A stretch of DNA of 64,000 nucleotides from Sipunculus nudus (Eukaryota > Annelida > Sipuncula > Golfingiida > Sipunculidae), in assembly GCA_026874595.1 (NCBI GenBank), contig CM049307.1, forward strand, positions 29,984,362 through 30,048,361, in the 5' to 3' direction. Under the pieces are notes generated by a model. That model did not search any database, was not told where the DNA came from, and saw nothing but the letters and a program-made list of their open reading frames with translations. Positions 1 through 11,200 of this stretch are shown here, in pieces. A program made the position numbers and the translations under genes. How positions within the stretch are numbered: the first letter of the stretch is position 1; the number at the start of each line of letters is the position of its first letter.

Positions 1-1365
1 ATGGATTAAGTGGCAAGGGGAAATAGAGTGAAGTGTTGCATATTAGCATGGATGTCTGCAGCCAAATTGTGTATGAAGGTTGCCCCCCTACCACAAAATC
101 CAGAAAGCCGTCCAAGTTGTATACATATGCAAAATTTAAGGCAGATAAGTCAAACCACTACATGTATATGAGTGATTTTAGCCCGTGGCAGACAATCAGA
201 TGGACGCTGAGCAAAAATGGTTGCAGGTGACGGCACCAGTTTTGCGTATGATAAAGAGCTATGTGAGAACTATACACATGCAAAACTTTGGCCCAATCGG
301 TCAAACGGTTCCCAAGATATGAACTTGGATGTCTGCTGCATAAACTAGAATGCAGGTGGCGCCACCTGTCATAAAATCAAGAGAGCTGTCGGGGATGTAT
401 AAACCTGCAAAATTTTAGCCAGATATGTCAAACCACTGCCGAGATATGAGTGATTTTATCCCATGGCAGACAAACAGACAGGAGCTGTGCAAAAATGGCT
501 CCAGGTGGCGCCACCAGTTTTGCGTATGATAAAGAGCTATGTGAGATCTATACACATGCAAAATTTTGGCCCAATCGGTCAAACGGTTCCCAAGATATGA
601 ACTTGGATGTCTGCTGCATAAACTAGAATGCAGGTGGCGCCACCTGTCATAAAATCAAGAGAGCTGTCGGGGATGTATAAACCTGCAAAATTTTAGCCAG
701 ATATGTCAAACCACTGCCGAGATATGAGTGATTTTAACCCAAGGCAGACAAACAGATGGACACTGTGCAAACATGGTTGCAGGTGGCGCCACCATTTTTT
801 GTGTATGTTATAAAGCTTTCCAAGGGCTACATTTGTGCAAAAAAATTTTCCTGATCGGTCAAACGGTTCCCGAGATATGAGCTTGGATGTCTGCAGCGTA
901 AACGTGAATGTAGGTGGCGCCACCTGTCACAAAATCAGAAAAGCTATCCAGGATGTATACGCATGCCAAATTTCAGGTGAATTAGTCAAGTCACTGCAGA
1001 GATATGAGTGATTTTAACCCAAGGCAGACGAACAGATGGACACTGTGCAAACATGGTTGCAGGTGGCGCCACCATTTTTTGTGTATGTTATAAAGCTCTC
1101 CAAGAGCTACATTTGTGCAAAAAAATTTTCCTGATCCGTCAAACGGTTCCCGAGATATGTGGGTTTATGTGTGGAAACAGACGCACACTCGGACGCAGAG
1201 CGCAGAGGAAAGGTCAGAGGTCAAAACAAAATCGGGGCGCAGCAGTTCACATGTGACCCGAACATAATCCCGGGTTTCGTAAAATTCCGCCCAGCGGTTA
1301 CGGAGAAGTTCTCCGGAAACCTATGCGGCGGCGGCGGCGGCGTGCAGCTGAAAACATAGTATCCG
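1..1365. repeat. Palindrome-bearing dimeric tandem repeat, copy 1
   Basis: Tandem array cut by the window edge. Two half-units alternate, each centred on the 12-bp palindrome GGTGGCGCCACC. Perfect copies start at 355, 504, 633, 782, 913 and 1062, so spacing alternates 149 and 129-131 bp (about 279-bp dimer). One half-unit reads CAGGTGGCGCCACCA, the other TAGGTGGCGCCACCTGTCA or a close variant. Degenerate units lie near 82 and 226. The array ends in a unique tail near 1,360. The same element recurs at 52,320-53,605. No open frame is credible. Confidence 0.85.
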
Positions 1366-1483
1366 CAAAACTGTTTTGGCGGATACAATTAAAATTGCAT
1401 GGTATGACTAAACTCGGTAACAAAACAGTCTGTAGCACTAGATGTTATGTACTCTTGTCAATCATTCTCTTTCTGTCCTTCTT

Positions 1484-1485
<2 letters not shown>

Positions 1486-1572
<87 letters not shown>
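1486..1572. repeat. (TCTG)n/(CT)n/(AT)n simple repeat
   Basis: Compound microsatellite: TCTG and CT runs, then about 60 bp of AT. A shorter CT run lies at about 1,680-1,702 in a partly duplicated context (the flanking phrase with AACTCGGTAACAAAA recurs near 1,410 and 1,618). Confidence 0.9.
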
Positions 1573-1575
<3 letters not shown>

Positions 1576-2185
1576 TAGTATTAAAATAACACATCTAATA
1601 AAAATTGGTATGACTTAACTCGGTAACAAAAGTCAGTATATAGTAGCACTAGATGTTATGTACTCTGTTATGTCAATCATTCTCTCTCTCTCTCTCTCTC
1701 TCAGTATATAATTAGTGGACGATAATGAATTGATCGGTAATGAAATTTGGTGTATTCAAATAACATGAACACACAATTGATTTTATTTTCAGAGAGTGCA
1801 CCAAAAAGTCAACCTCATTCCGCAACCAGTGCTACTGATATTGAAATGTTTGATATGTTTTTTTTTCTTTGATTTAAATTATTGTAGATATTGACATTAC
1901 TATAACAGTAATATTAATCGTAGTTTGTTTAGTAACAGGTGAGTAAAAGCAAAACTGGATTTGATCCTCAAATCTACTGTCCATGTAACTGTAATTAGTT
2001 ATTTCTGACATGCATGTCTGGTTAATATTCTACATGGATACCTTGTTTCATGTATACAGTGCTACTTAGCATACTTTCCTATGTTTTAAATTATTGTATA
2101 TTTTTGTCATGTATAAAAATAAAATGAATTAAGTATTGAGAATAAAAAGTTGTGTTCTTGCATATTTTCACTCCACATCCTAGCC
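1573..2185. other. AT-rich intergenic DNA
   Basis: No coding potential, RNA gene or element boundary recognised apart from the short duplicated phrase and CT run at 1,618-1,702. Confidence 0.5.
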
Positions 2186-2345
2186 TAGGTTTAAATGCTG
2201 AAAGTACTCGCTAAAGTTCTCAGTACATTTTAAGTACTCGATACTCGTACTCGAGTACGATCATAAAAATAGCTAAATACTCGTACTCGTACTCGAGTAC
2301 TTTAAAAGTACTAAGTACTCAAACTCGCGTACTTTCAATGTACTC
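2186..2345. repeat. TACTCG-rich low-complexity repeat
   Basis: Irregular array of TACTCG/CGAGTA words, including the palindrome GTACTCGAGTAC twice (about 2,256 and 2,290). It can fold extensively. It may be a transposon end; no target duplication could be defined. Confidence 0.6.
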
Positions 2346-2350
2346 CGACC

Positions 2351-2737
2351 CAACTCAGGTGGGGATCAACGAGATTATGATCCCACCAGAATCTGTACTG
2401 GAAGTTAAAGTGAGGAGTCCCCAGGGAGTAGAAAATTGTTTGTTAGACATTGGAGACACCACTTTCGGGCACTTTCAAGGTCCCATCTACATGTGTTGAC
2501 GCTGGCAAATGGTATTTTACCCTGCCGTTGAACAATTTTGATCAAAGTACTGTGAAACTAAGGCTTGGTACTCGGATTGGACGGTTGGAAGAACCAGTAG
2601 ACGTAAAGGAGTTACCTCAGGTTAAAGTAGAGTTGCAAGCCAATGTAATTTTGATATATACACATTCTTGTGAATCTGAAGATGGAAAAAACCTACCGAA
2701 GGAATTAAAACTTCCACGGGTCGAGAAATGGGAGTAG
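2351..2737 (+). pseudogene. Gypsy-like retroelement pol fragment (linker region)
   Basis: A first frame reads INEIMIPPESVLEVKV from about 2,370. A second frame (2,450-2,737) continues with a segment containing VKLRLGTRIGRLEE. Proline-rich IPP-type and GTxIGxLE motifs in this order are typical of the stretch between protease and reverse transcriptase in Ty3/Gypsy polyproteins. The two parts lie in different frames and no reverse transcriptase follows, so this is a broken remnant. The assignment rests on motif resemblance only. Confidence 0.4.
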
Positions 2738-3895
2738 ATTTACATAGATTTATTTTTGTTTTATTTTCTTGGAGTACCAGTATCATTAATTATTTGAAAG
2801 GATATGCTGGTGTTTTAAATATTATCTTGTTAATATGTCTAAATTTATTGTACTTCGTTTCCCTCAGATTGACATTAATTATATGATAATAGTATTAGAA
2901 TAGAGATGTGCATATAAATATCTGAAGGCTGTATTATGGAGATTCAGCTCAGGGATTTGCTGCCCTGGATATTTCTCATTATTATATCCTGGTTATAATA
3001 CTGCATTCACATTAATATTTTCATGTAAATGCACTGGAGAGAGTTTTTGTATTTTATTATATTGTACCTTGACTGTTAAATATAGATGTAATGAAACTAT
3101 AATATGATAATCATCATTTCTCACACTGTACACTGGCTCTACCTTCATTTAATACCGGTGTATTACTTCTATGTTTTCACAGAGCCATTCCAGCCACGGT
3201 GTTGGCCACCTTTAACTTGCTTTATAACCTGCATTTATAACCTGTACCTTTAACCTTTTTACTTGACCTTGACCATTACCTTGTGCTTCTGCACTTGATG
3301 TACATTATACCAGTAAGTTGTATCCACCCAGGACTCTAATAAACAAGTATGACACTAAGCACTGCTGTACTTCATCTTTATGTACTATAGAACCACCGTA
3401 GCACGGCTACACTACTATAACTTTAAAATTGCAGGGCTGTTCCAGTTTAAGAAAAGTAAAAAAAAAAAAATACTCGAAACTTGTGTTGTATATGGAACAC
3501 ACACATAAATTCATAGTTTCAATTGCCACCGTAATGGTCGACTTCGTCATAAGAATCTTTACTATGCCCGCATTATTATATTTTCGTTTTAAAAAATTAA
3601 CTAATTATATTTTATTTGTGAAAGTCCCAGTTCTTTTCTCATCAAGCCATACACAAAGGAAAGTGTTTATTTCCATTTCCCCAGGCACATTAATGTTTCC
3701 CGATATGATGGAAACTGTAGGTATATAAAGCGGTCTGCGGTCCGGAATCCGTGGGTTCCCGGTTTTACACACTGTCATACGCTCTTTACACAGCGCTTTA
3801 ACTATAGGCCTAATGCCTATATGACCTCGTATCCTGAATTGCTACATCAGAGGGGAGCACTGTATTTTTGTCCAATCAGATGAGACCTTGTGCTA
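2738..3895. other. Intergenic DNA, no gene seen
   Basis: AT-rich, with short frames only. The 99-codon frame at 3,429-3,728 has no recognisable domain or splice context. Confidence 0.5.
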
Positions 3896-4430
3896 GCCGC
3901 GGACGGCGACGCAACAGGTTTCAGGTTTCTGTTGCGTCGCCGGCCCACCAAAGGGCTAACCGGGGGTTATAGCACTATACGAACTGTTACTCTTAGAAAA
4001 GAAATTGAATAAAAATATTTCCTTTGGTTTTATAAACCAATGTTCACATAATGTTGTATGTCGAAAGGCCTGTAATAAAAAATAACCATTCTCGAATGCA
4101 TGAAGCACCTGTAACATCAACAACTGATATTATTTGCCCAGAGAGAATTGAAGCATTAACAGCCCCGGTAGACATCTTGCGTTTGGTGGCAGTCCTGTAT
4201 AAGGGTACTATTATGTTTATATTTTAACTTCCTTGGTGCAAAATAGGGCTGAGAACAACAGTGATGTTTTCTAGTGGTCAAATATACAATACACATAGAT
4301 GTACTGAACATTAATCAATGGATATATGTTAAATCTCACAGTTGTGTATGGAGTGTTATTATAATCACAGTTAACTGCAGGTGCAATCTATGGACTCCCC
4401 ATTGCGTCAGTCACTGAAAAAAAAGCAATT
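3896..4430. repeat. Dispersed repeat, copy 1 (pair at 8,527-9,060)
   Basis: Shares colinear sequence with 8,527-9,060, including GGCGACGCAACA near the start, GGCCCACCAAAG, AAAGGCCTGTAATAAAAAA and GAGAGAATTGAAGCAT. This copy begins with a hairpin: GGCGACGCAACA and its reverse complement TGTTGCGTCGCC flank a short loop (3,905-3,942). Moderate divergence and several small gaps indicate an old repeat. Confidence 0.7.
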
Positions 4431-5575
4431 GAGGAGTTCATTCGTATGGGCTAACCTTGTGCTAGAAGACATGGCCAAGCGAGGAATACACGGAGCCAAT
4501 CATGTTCATTTTGTTTTGAGTGACAGCTCATCGTCCTGGTAACCGTCTGAACAGGCCACAGGCTCGAACAGAATTGCCGCAGACGTGGTTTGCTTAGGGC
4601 CTTGGGCACATAGGATGCCCGGCCGGTGAGCTGTTATTCAAACGAAACGTAACAAAGGCTGCGTGCACACCTCGGTGGCTAGTTTCACTTCTGCAGACAA
4701 CAGATACATGGCTACGCTAACACAGTCATACTGTCAGAATCGAATCGGTCGATGATGCGAGAATGGAGAGGGAGCAATTAAAATTCGACCGTTATCTGTC
4801 TTCAAACGGCGCTTGAAGCGCAGCTATGGGCGGAGCCAGGATGCCTGTCGAGTGTTTGTTTATTGGCATCTAGTTGGCTGCTTGTCACACAATACGCACG
4901 TGTTTTTAAGCGGACAACGAACCGCCATCTGGTGTCTAAATATATCATAAACGGTCTAAGCTGGCAGCGTGAAAATCAGTTGCTTCTTTAGAAGCGTAAG
5001 ATTTCCGCTGCCTCGGGAGCGTAACACTGTCACAGAAAAAAAAAACGAAATGTAACAGCCACTTTCTGTGGCTGGTTTTTAGCAGTATCAAAACATAATA
5101 TTCAAGACTTTAGCAAATAAAATGGGAAATAAATTATAAATTATATATTACGAGGACGGCTTCGCTCGGCCTCAATTTCCGAGAGTAACATCAATATTTT
5201 ATCTGTATGAAAGTATAGTAACATTAACGTCGAAAGCCTGAATAATTTTCAGTTTACATCTCAGAGAAAGCATAATTTATAAATAATGAAAAGAGGTAAA
5301 CAAATGTCAGTCATTCGAGACGACTCGGGAGTGAAAGCAGGTGCACCGATTATCGTGTGCAGTTATAACACGTGTGGATGTGATGACCTGCACACGATAA
5401 TTACCGTCTGCTGCTTACCACCTTCACAATTTTTATTGGTGCAGGTTTTCGCACCGGGTGGCCCGTCAGGTCTGACCAACTGACGAAGAAACCTGTGCAT
5501 GCGCTTCGAAAGCTGCTGTGTTAATAAATTGATCAATAAGTCTATCTAAAAGGCGTCACTCTTACTCTTCATTAT

Positions 5576-5577
<2 letters not shown>
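4431..5577. other. Intergenic DNA with one hairpin
   Basis: No gene seen. A perfect 14-bp inverted repeat (ATTATCGTGTGCAG at 5,349-5,362, reverse complement at 5,388-5,401) encloses a 25-nt loop. It is not followed by a U-run or known RNA motif, so no function is assigned. Confidence 0.5.
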
Positions 5578-5638
<61 letters not shown>

Positions 5639-5681
5639 AGAGATCTCAAGATAAATATTTTTTTTCTGTTTCCTAAATCAA
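5578..5681. repeat. (AT)n microsatellite plus MITE end remnant
   Basis: About 58 bp of AT (5,578-5,635) runs into 5,638-5,681, which closely matches the right end of the MITE at 7,390-7,833 (GATCTCAAGATAAATA ... TCCTAAATCA). Probably a truncated copy of that family. Confidence 0.7.
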
Positions 5682-6087
5682 AGTTATATCTAGGAGGTCA
5701 ACGTTCTTTTTGTTTGCCTCAGTTGTAATTTTTTAGGCCGTGCGTTTTGAATATTTCGCATAAGTCTTTCTTTACGGCTTCTACGTACCTTTTTGGGGTT
5801 TTCCTTTGTGATTCCTATAGCCCATCATCCTTGTACATGTATAATCCAAATAGGTTATATACCAAATCCATCAGAATATTTTTTTTCACTTAAGCGCTGA
5901 ATATATAATTGTTCCACTTCATATCTAAACTTGCTATACAAAGGATTTACATGCTTATGCGGTTTACCCACACACACTGGAATCTGCGTCATCAATAAAT
6001 ATCTTGCATAATCAATGTTGTATAATTTCTTCATCTCGTGTGCATTGCTACTGATTATAAATTAAATATTTGTGTAGTCTTAAAAGG

Positions 6088-6137
<50 letters not shown>

Positions 6138-6966
6138 GTAAAAATGGGAGCTTTTATACATTATTTCATGCAACTATATACCCTCTATGTGACTGGAACT
6201 ATGCGCTCTAATAAACATTATTAGGGTTCAGTTTGTGTATGATACAGTGCTTGGCAAGAAGACTTCTTTATGCACGGATGACACATACAAGAATGAACAT
6301 TTTGGAAAAAAATGGAGCATTCTTGAAGAACATAAGAAATGAACAAAATTTGAAATAGGCTATTATTAAGTAATAGGTTTAACTGCTTTGACACGCATTT
6401 GAGCGAGAGTAAAAACATCTTCACTATCAATAAAATACATAAATACTGATTTATACTTTCATTCTGAAACCACATTAAACTGTCTCTTCCCTGTACTTTC
6501 TTCGTCTGTATGCTTATACTGGTTGTAGTTCGCACGCTATATGAGTGCAGCGTAGGTATATCTTGAATAAATCTTAATACTGAAATTTTGCATATATGTA
6601 TATACATTTGACAGAATGTTATACAAGATAAAAAAAATCACCCCATATTTTGCAACCATATCCAACGCCTTTTACTTATTTGTTTTTTTTGGGGTTCATT
6701 TTTTTTTAATTCGTTGTAATAAACGACAAACAATCACAATTCACGTGTGCGTGATATATCTGTAGAAATAACCTTTAATTAGCACATTTTTTTAATTTGT
6801 AAGGATATGAAAATTATATCGTTAATTAGTTGTAAATAAATTATAGACTTTAATTTTATTATATTATTTAATATCATTAGATAACATAAATCTTACCTTT
6901 CTTATAAATATTATATGTTTATTAAGAATAATAAATAGGTGGAGCGGTTTCTGTAAGGTGGTGGTG

Positions 6967-7026
<60 letters not shown>

Positions 7027-7383
7027 AACCCACTGAAAGTAGAAGTAACATGCCGTGTCACGCCCATCAGAACAAAGAATAACATAAATAAGTAGCCTAG
7101 CTTGACTTCTCAAGAATCTCAATACGTTTATGGTCTCCATGCATAATTCATTGATGTGCCGACATCAAATACACAAAAAAAAATGAATCCAGGGGCGGAT
7201 CAAGGATTTAGAGAAAGTGGGGGTCCAACACAGGAGGATTTATGAAAAAATAAATAAAAAAAAAAAGGTCCCCGGAACCGAGAAAGGGGGGAGTGGGGGT
7301 CAAGGCCACAAAATATTGCCCGAAACCTTAAAAATAGGTTGCTTTTGGAATCCGCTTCTGGAATCTGTTATTTTAAAATAAGC
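5682..7383. other. Intergenic DNA with simple repeats
   Basis: Contains (AAT)n at about 6,097-6,137 and (GT)n/(AT)n at about 6,966-7,024. The 128-codon minus-strand frame at 6,221-6,607 has no domain, signal or splice context. No gene is called. Confidence 0.55.
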
Positions 7384-7389
7384 CTAACG

Positions 7390-7833
7390 TACGGTGGCTG
7401 ATTTAGGACACAGAAAAAAATATTTATCTCGAGATAACATTTCGAGATCTCGACATAACATCTTGAGATCTCGACATAAATTTTCACAAAGAAAAAAAAT
7501 ATTTTGCTGCAGAAAAAAAAAATTTATCTCGAGATCTCAGGATGATAAGCCTAGATCTCGAGATGATAAGTCTTGAAATCTCGACATAAATTTTCACCAA
7601 AAAAAAATATTTTCACAAAGAAAAAAAATATTTTGCTGCAGAAAAAAATAATTTATCTCGAGATCTCGGGATGATAAGCCTAGATCTCGAGATGTTAAGT
7701 CGAGATATCGTGATAAATATTTTTTTTCGGCAGCAAAATTTTTGTTGTTGTGAATTTTTATGTCGAGATGTCGAGATGTAATCTCGAGATCTCAAGATAA
7801 ATAGTTTTTCTGTGTCCTAAATCAGCCACCGTA
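7390..7833. mobile_element. 444-bp MITE made of CTCGAGAT repeats
   Basis: Long terminal inverted repeats begin TACGGTGGCTGATTTAGGAC and end in the reverse complement. The element is flanked by a 6-bp direct repeat CTAACG (7,384-7,389 and 7,834-7,839), which reads as a target-site duplication. The interior is built of CTCGAGAT / ATCTCGACATAA units, giving nested foldbacks. There is no transposase, so it is non-autonomous; the superfamily is not assigned. Confidence 0.8.
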
Positions 7834-7839
7834 CTAACG

Positions 7840-8143
7840 AAATTTTTTAACAAACAATCATAATTTTTATCCAGTTTCATTATCAACACTCGTTATACAC
7901 CAAGAACACGCGGAGTGGAGAAAATGCAGCTTGGTGTTTTCACGCAGAGGTGACGCACCGTTCTAAGTTAGTCAGCATACTGGCCATGACAAGGGTGCAG
8001 TGCCTATCAAATCAGTCACCTTTGACCTCAAAAGTGCACGGTTCACCTGATGAGTGAAGTCACGCGGAACCTCAGCGACTCGTCACAAAGTCAGCGGCAG
8101 GCGGGAGAGACCTACTGGTGGCCGTGCTTTATACGTTCTTATC
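7840..8143 (+). other. 5' flank of gene 1
   Basis: The 304 bp upstream of the first coding ATG should hold the 5' UTR and perhaps the promoter. No convincing TATA box or initiator was picked out. Confidence 0.35.
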
Positions 8144-8207
8144 ATGAAGAAATCACTGGCTTTTCCACTCTTTTTCTCGATGACACTTATTTTTCGAAGC
8201 GTATCAG
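8144..8207 (+). CDS. Gene 1 exon 1: signal peptide
   Basis: Encodes MKKSLAFPLFFSMTLIFRSV plus S and the first base of Gly22. Basic start, hydrophobic core and small residues before the probable cleavage site are typical of a signal peptide. The start has A at -3. The donor GTAAGC follows directly; phase 1. Confidence 0.85.
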
Positions 8208-11200
8208 GTAAGCTTTTTGCGTGTTATGTGATATTACTGGGTATCATGAAATTTGATACAGCATGATATAACTATGTGGTATATATAAGAATGTTTCCAC
8301 GCCCGAAGGGTGTGGACCAGGAGTATCTCAAGCGTGACGTATGTTCACGGTTCAGTGAATTGCAATAGATCTGCCCGAAGTCACAAGTACAAATGTTTTG
8401 TAAAAAATACTTTCAACGTTATATTTTCCCCGGATATATTCTTCAAGCTGTAAATCCCAAGTGCAAACAGATTAAAAAGGCCCATACAACATAACACGTT
8501 AGCGAACAGATATTCCCATAAGCATAGCCTTCGACGGCGACGCAACAGTTTTCTAAATCTTTTGGGTCGTCGGCCCACCAAAGTGTTAATTGGGATTATA
8601 GCACGAAATGATCTGTTACTCTAAGAAAGGAAATTGAATAAGAACATTTCCTAAGGTTGTATCATGATAATGTTCACATAATATTGTAAGTTGAAAGGCC
8701 TGTAATAAAAAAATCTCGAAAGCATGTATCACCTGTAACATTAATTACCGATTTATTTGTAAAGAGAGAATTGAAGCATAAACAACCTGGTAGACATCTT
8801 GCATTTGGCAGTAGTCCTGTTTAATGCATAAGGGCTGTGTACTATTATGTACCTTTTTTCACTTCCTGGGTGCAAAGTAGTGCTGTGAATAGTTAAGTAA
8901 TGTGTTTTTACCGGTCAAATATTCAATACACATAGATGTACTGAAAATAATCATGTTAACATATTAAATTCGGTTTGTTGTGTATGGAGTGTTATAATAG
9001 TTAACTGCAGGGGCAATCTATAGGCTCCACATTGCGCCTTTCACCTGAGAAGTCCGTTCCTTTGGCTAATAAGAAGCTGCAACTATTGCAATCTGATTTT
9101 ATGTTACAAAATAACTTTAAATGTTAGGGTTACTGATCACATGTTAAATGTTTAAGAAACCTTTCATAATTTTGCCATATTATGAATATACTGCAAGCTT
9201 TATTTGTCTTTAGTAAATACAGTCGTAATGATTAACTGCAGATAAGTTAAAAAAATTATACTTTATAGAAATACTGATAAACCCGCTTATATATATTACC
9301 TCATTTGGATATGGGAAATCATTTAACTATTTCTTTGCAAGAAGTTTGATTAAAATGAAAATTTTTTTTTCTGTTATGATTTTAATATTGGAAAATATTT
9401 AACTATTTATTAACAAGAAGAAATATTAAAATGAATAACTTGTTATATTGATTTAAATATTGAAAATCATTTAAATATTTATTTTCAAGAAGAATTATTT
9501 GAAAATTGGAAATCATTTAACTATTAATTTTTAAGGAGAATTATTAAAAAGAACAACTTGTTGCTGTAATTTCAAGTTGTTTAGTGCTGTTGGTACATCA
9601 CTTTAGGAAATAAGACGTTGAAATGTGAAAAACACATGGAATAAAGTTTTTAGAGAGACCGTTACTGAAGGTTTACTCCATTCATTGGCTCCTTGATTTG
9701 AGAGAGACCATTACTGAAGGTTTACTCCATGCCTTGGGTCTTCTTGATTTTAGAGAGACGGTTACTTAAAGAGGCCCAATCACCTATTTGACCGTTAAAA
9801 TAGGCAAAAAAAGTGGATATAACTGCACCCAGGCTGCATGTTTTTTTTTATATAAATGTATTTATAATATGTGGGGGCCTGCATATTTAATCAAAACAAA
9901 TTCAACAAGGGCATCTAGTGACAAGTCAGAAAAGCCAGAGCTTTGCAAATGGTGTTTTGACCTTTCCACCTCTGCACATATACAACCTACCACCTTAGGT
10001 TACATATTTTTCCTGTTTGTCAAGATTACTGTGTTTACTTACATGTTGTTGATAAACAAATTCATACTTCCTTCCTATTTTTCATAACCAGAATTACCGT
10101 AAGATCATTAATATATGCAGAGGAAGCCAGAAATCACATAAATTCTTTTTCAAAAGGCAGGTTAATGGGCACCTTTAAGGTTTACTCCATGCCTTTGCTC
10201 TTCTTGATTTTAAAGAGACTGTTACCGAAGGTTTACTACATGCCTTGGCTCTTCTTGATTTTAGGGAGACTGTTACTGAAGGTTTACTCCATGCCTTGGC
10301 TCTTCTCGATTTTAGAGAGACTGTTACTGAAGGTTTACTTCATGCCTTGGCTCTTCTTGATTTTAGGTAAAGGGTTACTAACGGTTTACTCTATGCCTTG
10401 GCTTTTCTTGATTTTAGAGAGACCGTTACTGTAGGTTTAATCCATGCCTTGGCTCTACTTGATTTTAAGGAGAAGGTAACTGAAGGTTTACTCGATGCCT
10501 TGGCTCTTCTTGATTTTTTGGGAGAGGGTTAATGAAGCTTTACTCCATGCCTTGGTTCTTCTTGAATTTAGAGAGACCATTACTGAAGGTTTACACCATG
10601 CCTTGGCTTTTCTTGATTTTTCTGGGAGAGGGTTACTGAAGGTTTATTCAATGCACTGGCTCTTCTTGATTTTTTGGGAGAGGGTTACCAAAGGTTTTCT
10701 CCATGCGCTTGCTCTTCTTGATTTTATGGAGAGGGTTACTGAAGGTTTACCCAATGCCTTGGCTCTTCTTGATTTATTGGCAGAGGGTTACTGAAGGTTA
10801 ACTCCATGTGCTGGCTCTTCTTGATTTTAGAGAGGGTTACTGAAGGTTTAAGCCATGCCTTGGCTCTTCTTGATTTTTTGGGAGAGGGTTACTGAAGGTT
10901 AACTCCATGCCTTGGCTCTTCTTGAATTTGGAGAGACCATTACTGAAGGTTTACTTCATGCCTTGGCTCTTCTTGATTTAAGGAAGAGGTTTACTGAGGA
11001 TTTACTCCATGCGCCGGCTCTTCTTGATTTTAGGGAGAGGGTTACTGATGGTTAACTCCATGCCTTGGCTCTTCTTGAATTTAGAGACACCATTACTTAA
11101 GGTTTATCCCATGCCTTTGCTCTTCTTGATTTTTTGGTAGAGGGTTACTGAAGGTTCACTACATGCCTTTGCTCTTCTTTAATTTAGAGAGACCATTACT

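Noticed and set aside
1-1365. Possible CRISPR-like array (regular repeats with spacers)
   Set aside because: Repeats and intervening DNA are both repeated, spacing is about 130/149 bp, and the context is eukaryotic.
5349-5401. Hairpin as a terminator or microRNA precursor
   Set aside because: The stem is only 14 bp, with no U-run, no precursor-like length and no expression evidence.
6221-6607. 128-codon minus-strand frame
   Set aside because: No recognisable domain; composition is like surrounding AT-rich intergenic DNA.
7394-7795. SRSRD-rich frames on both strands
   Set aside because: Translations of CTCGAGAT repeats within a MITE.
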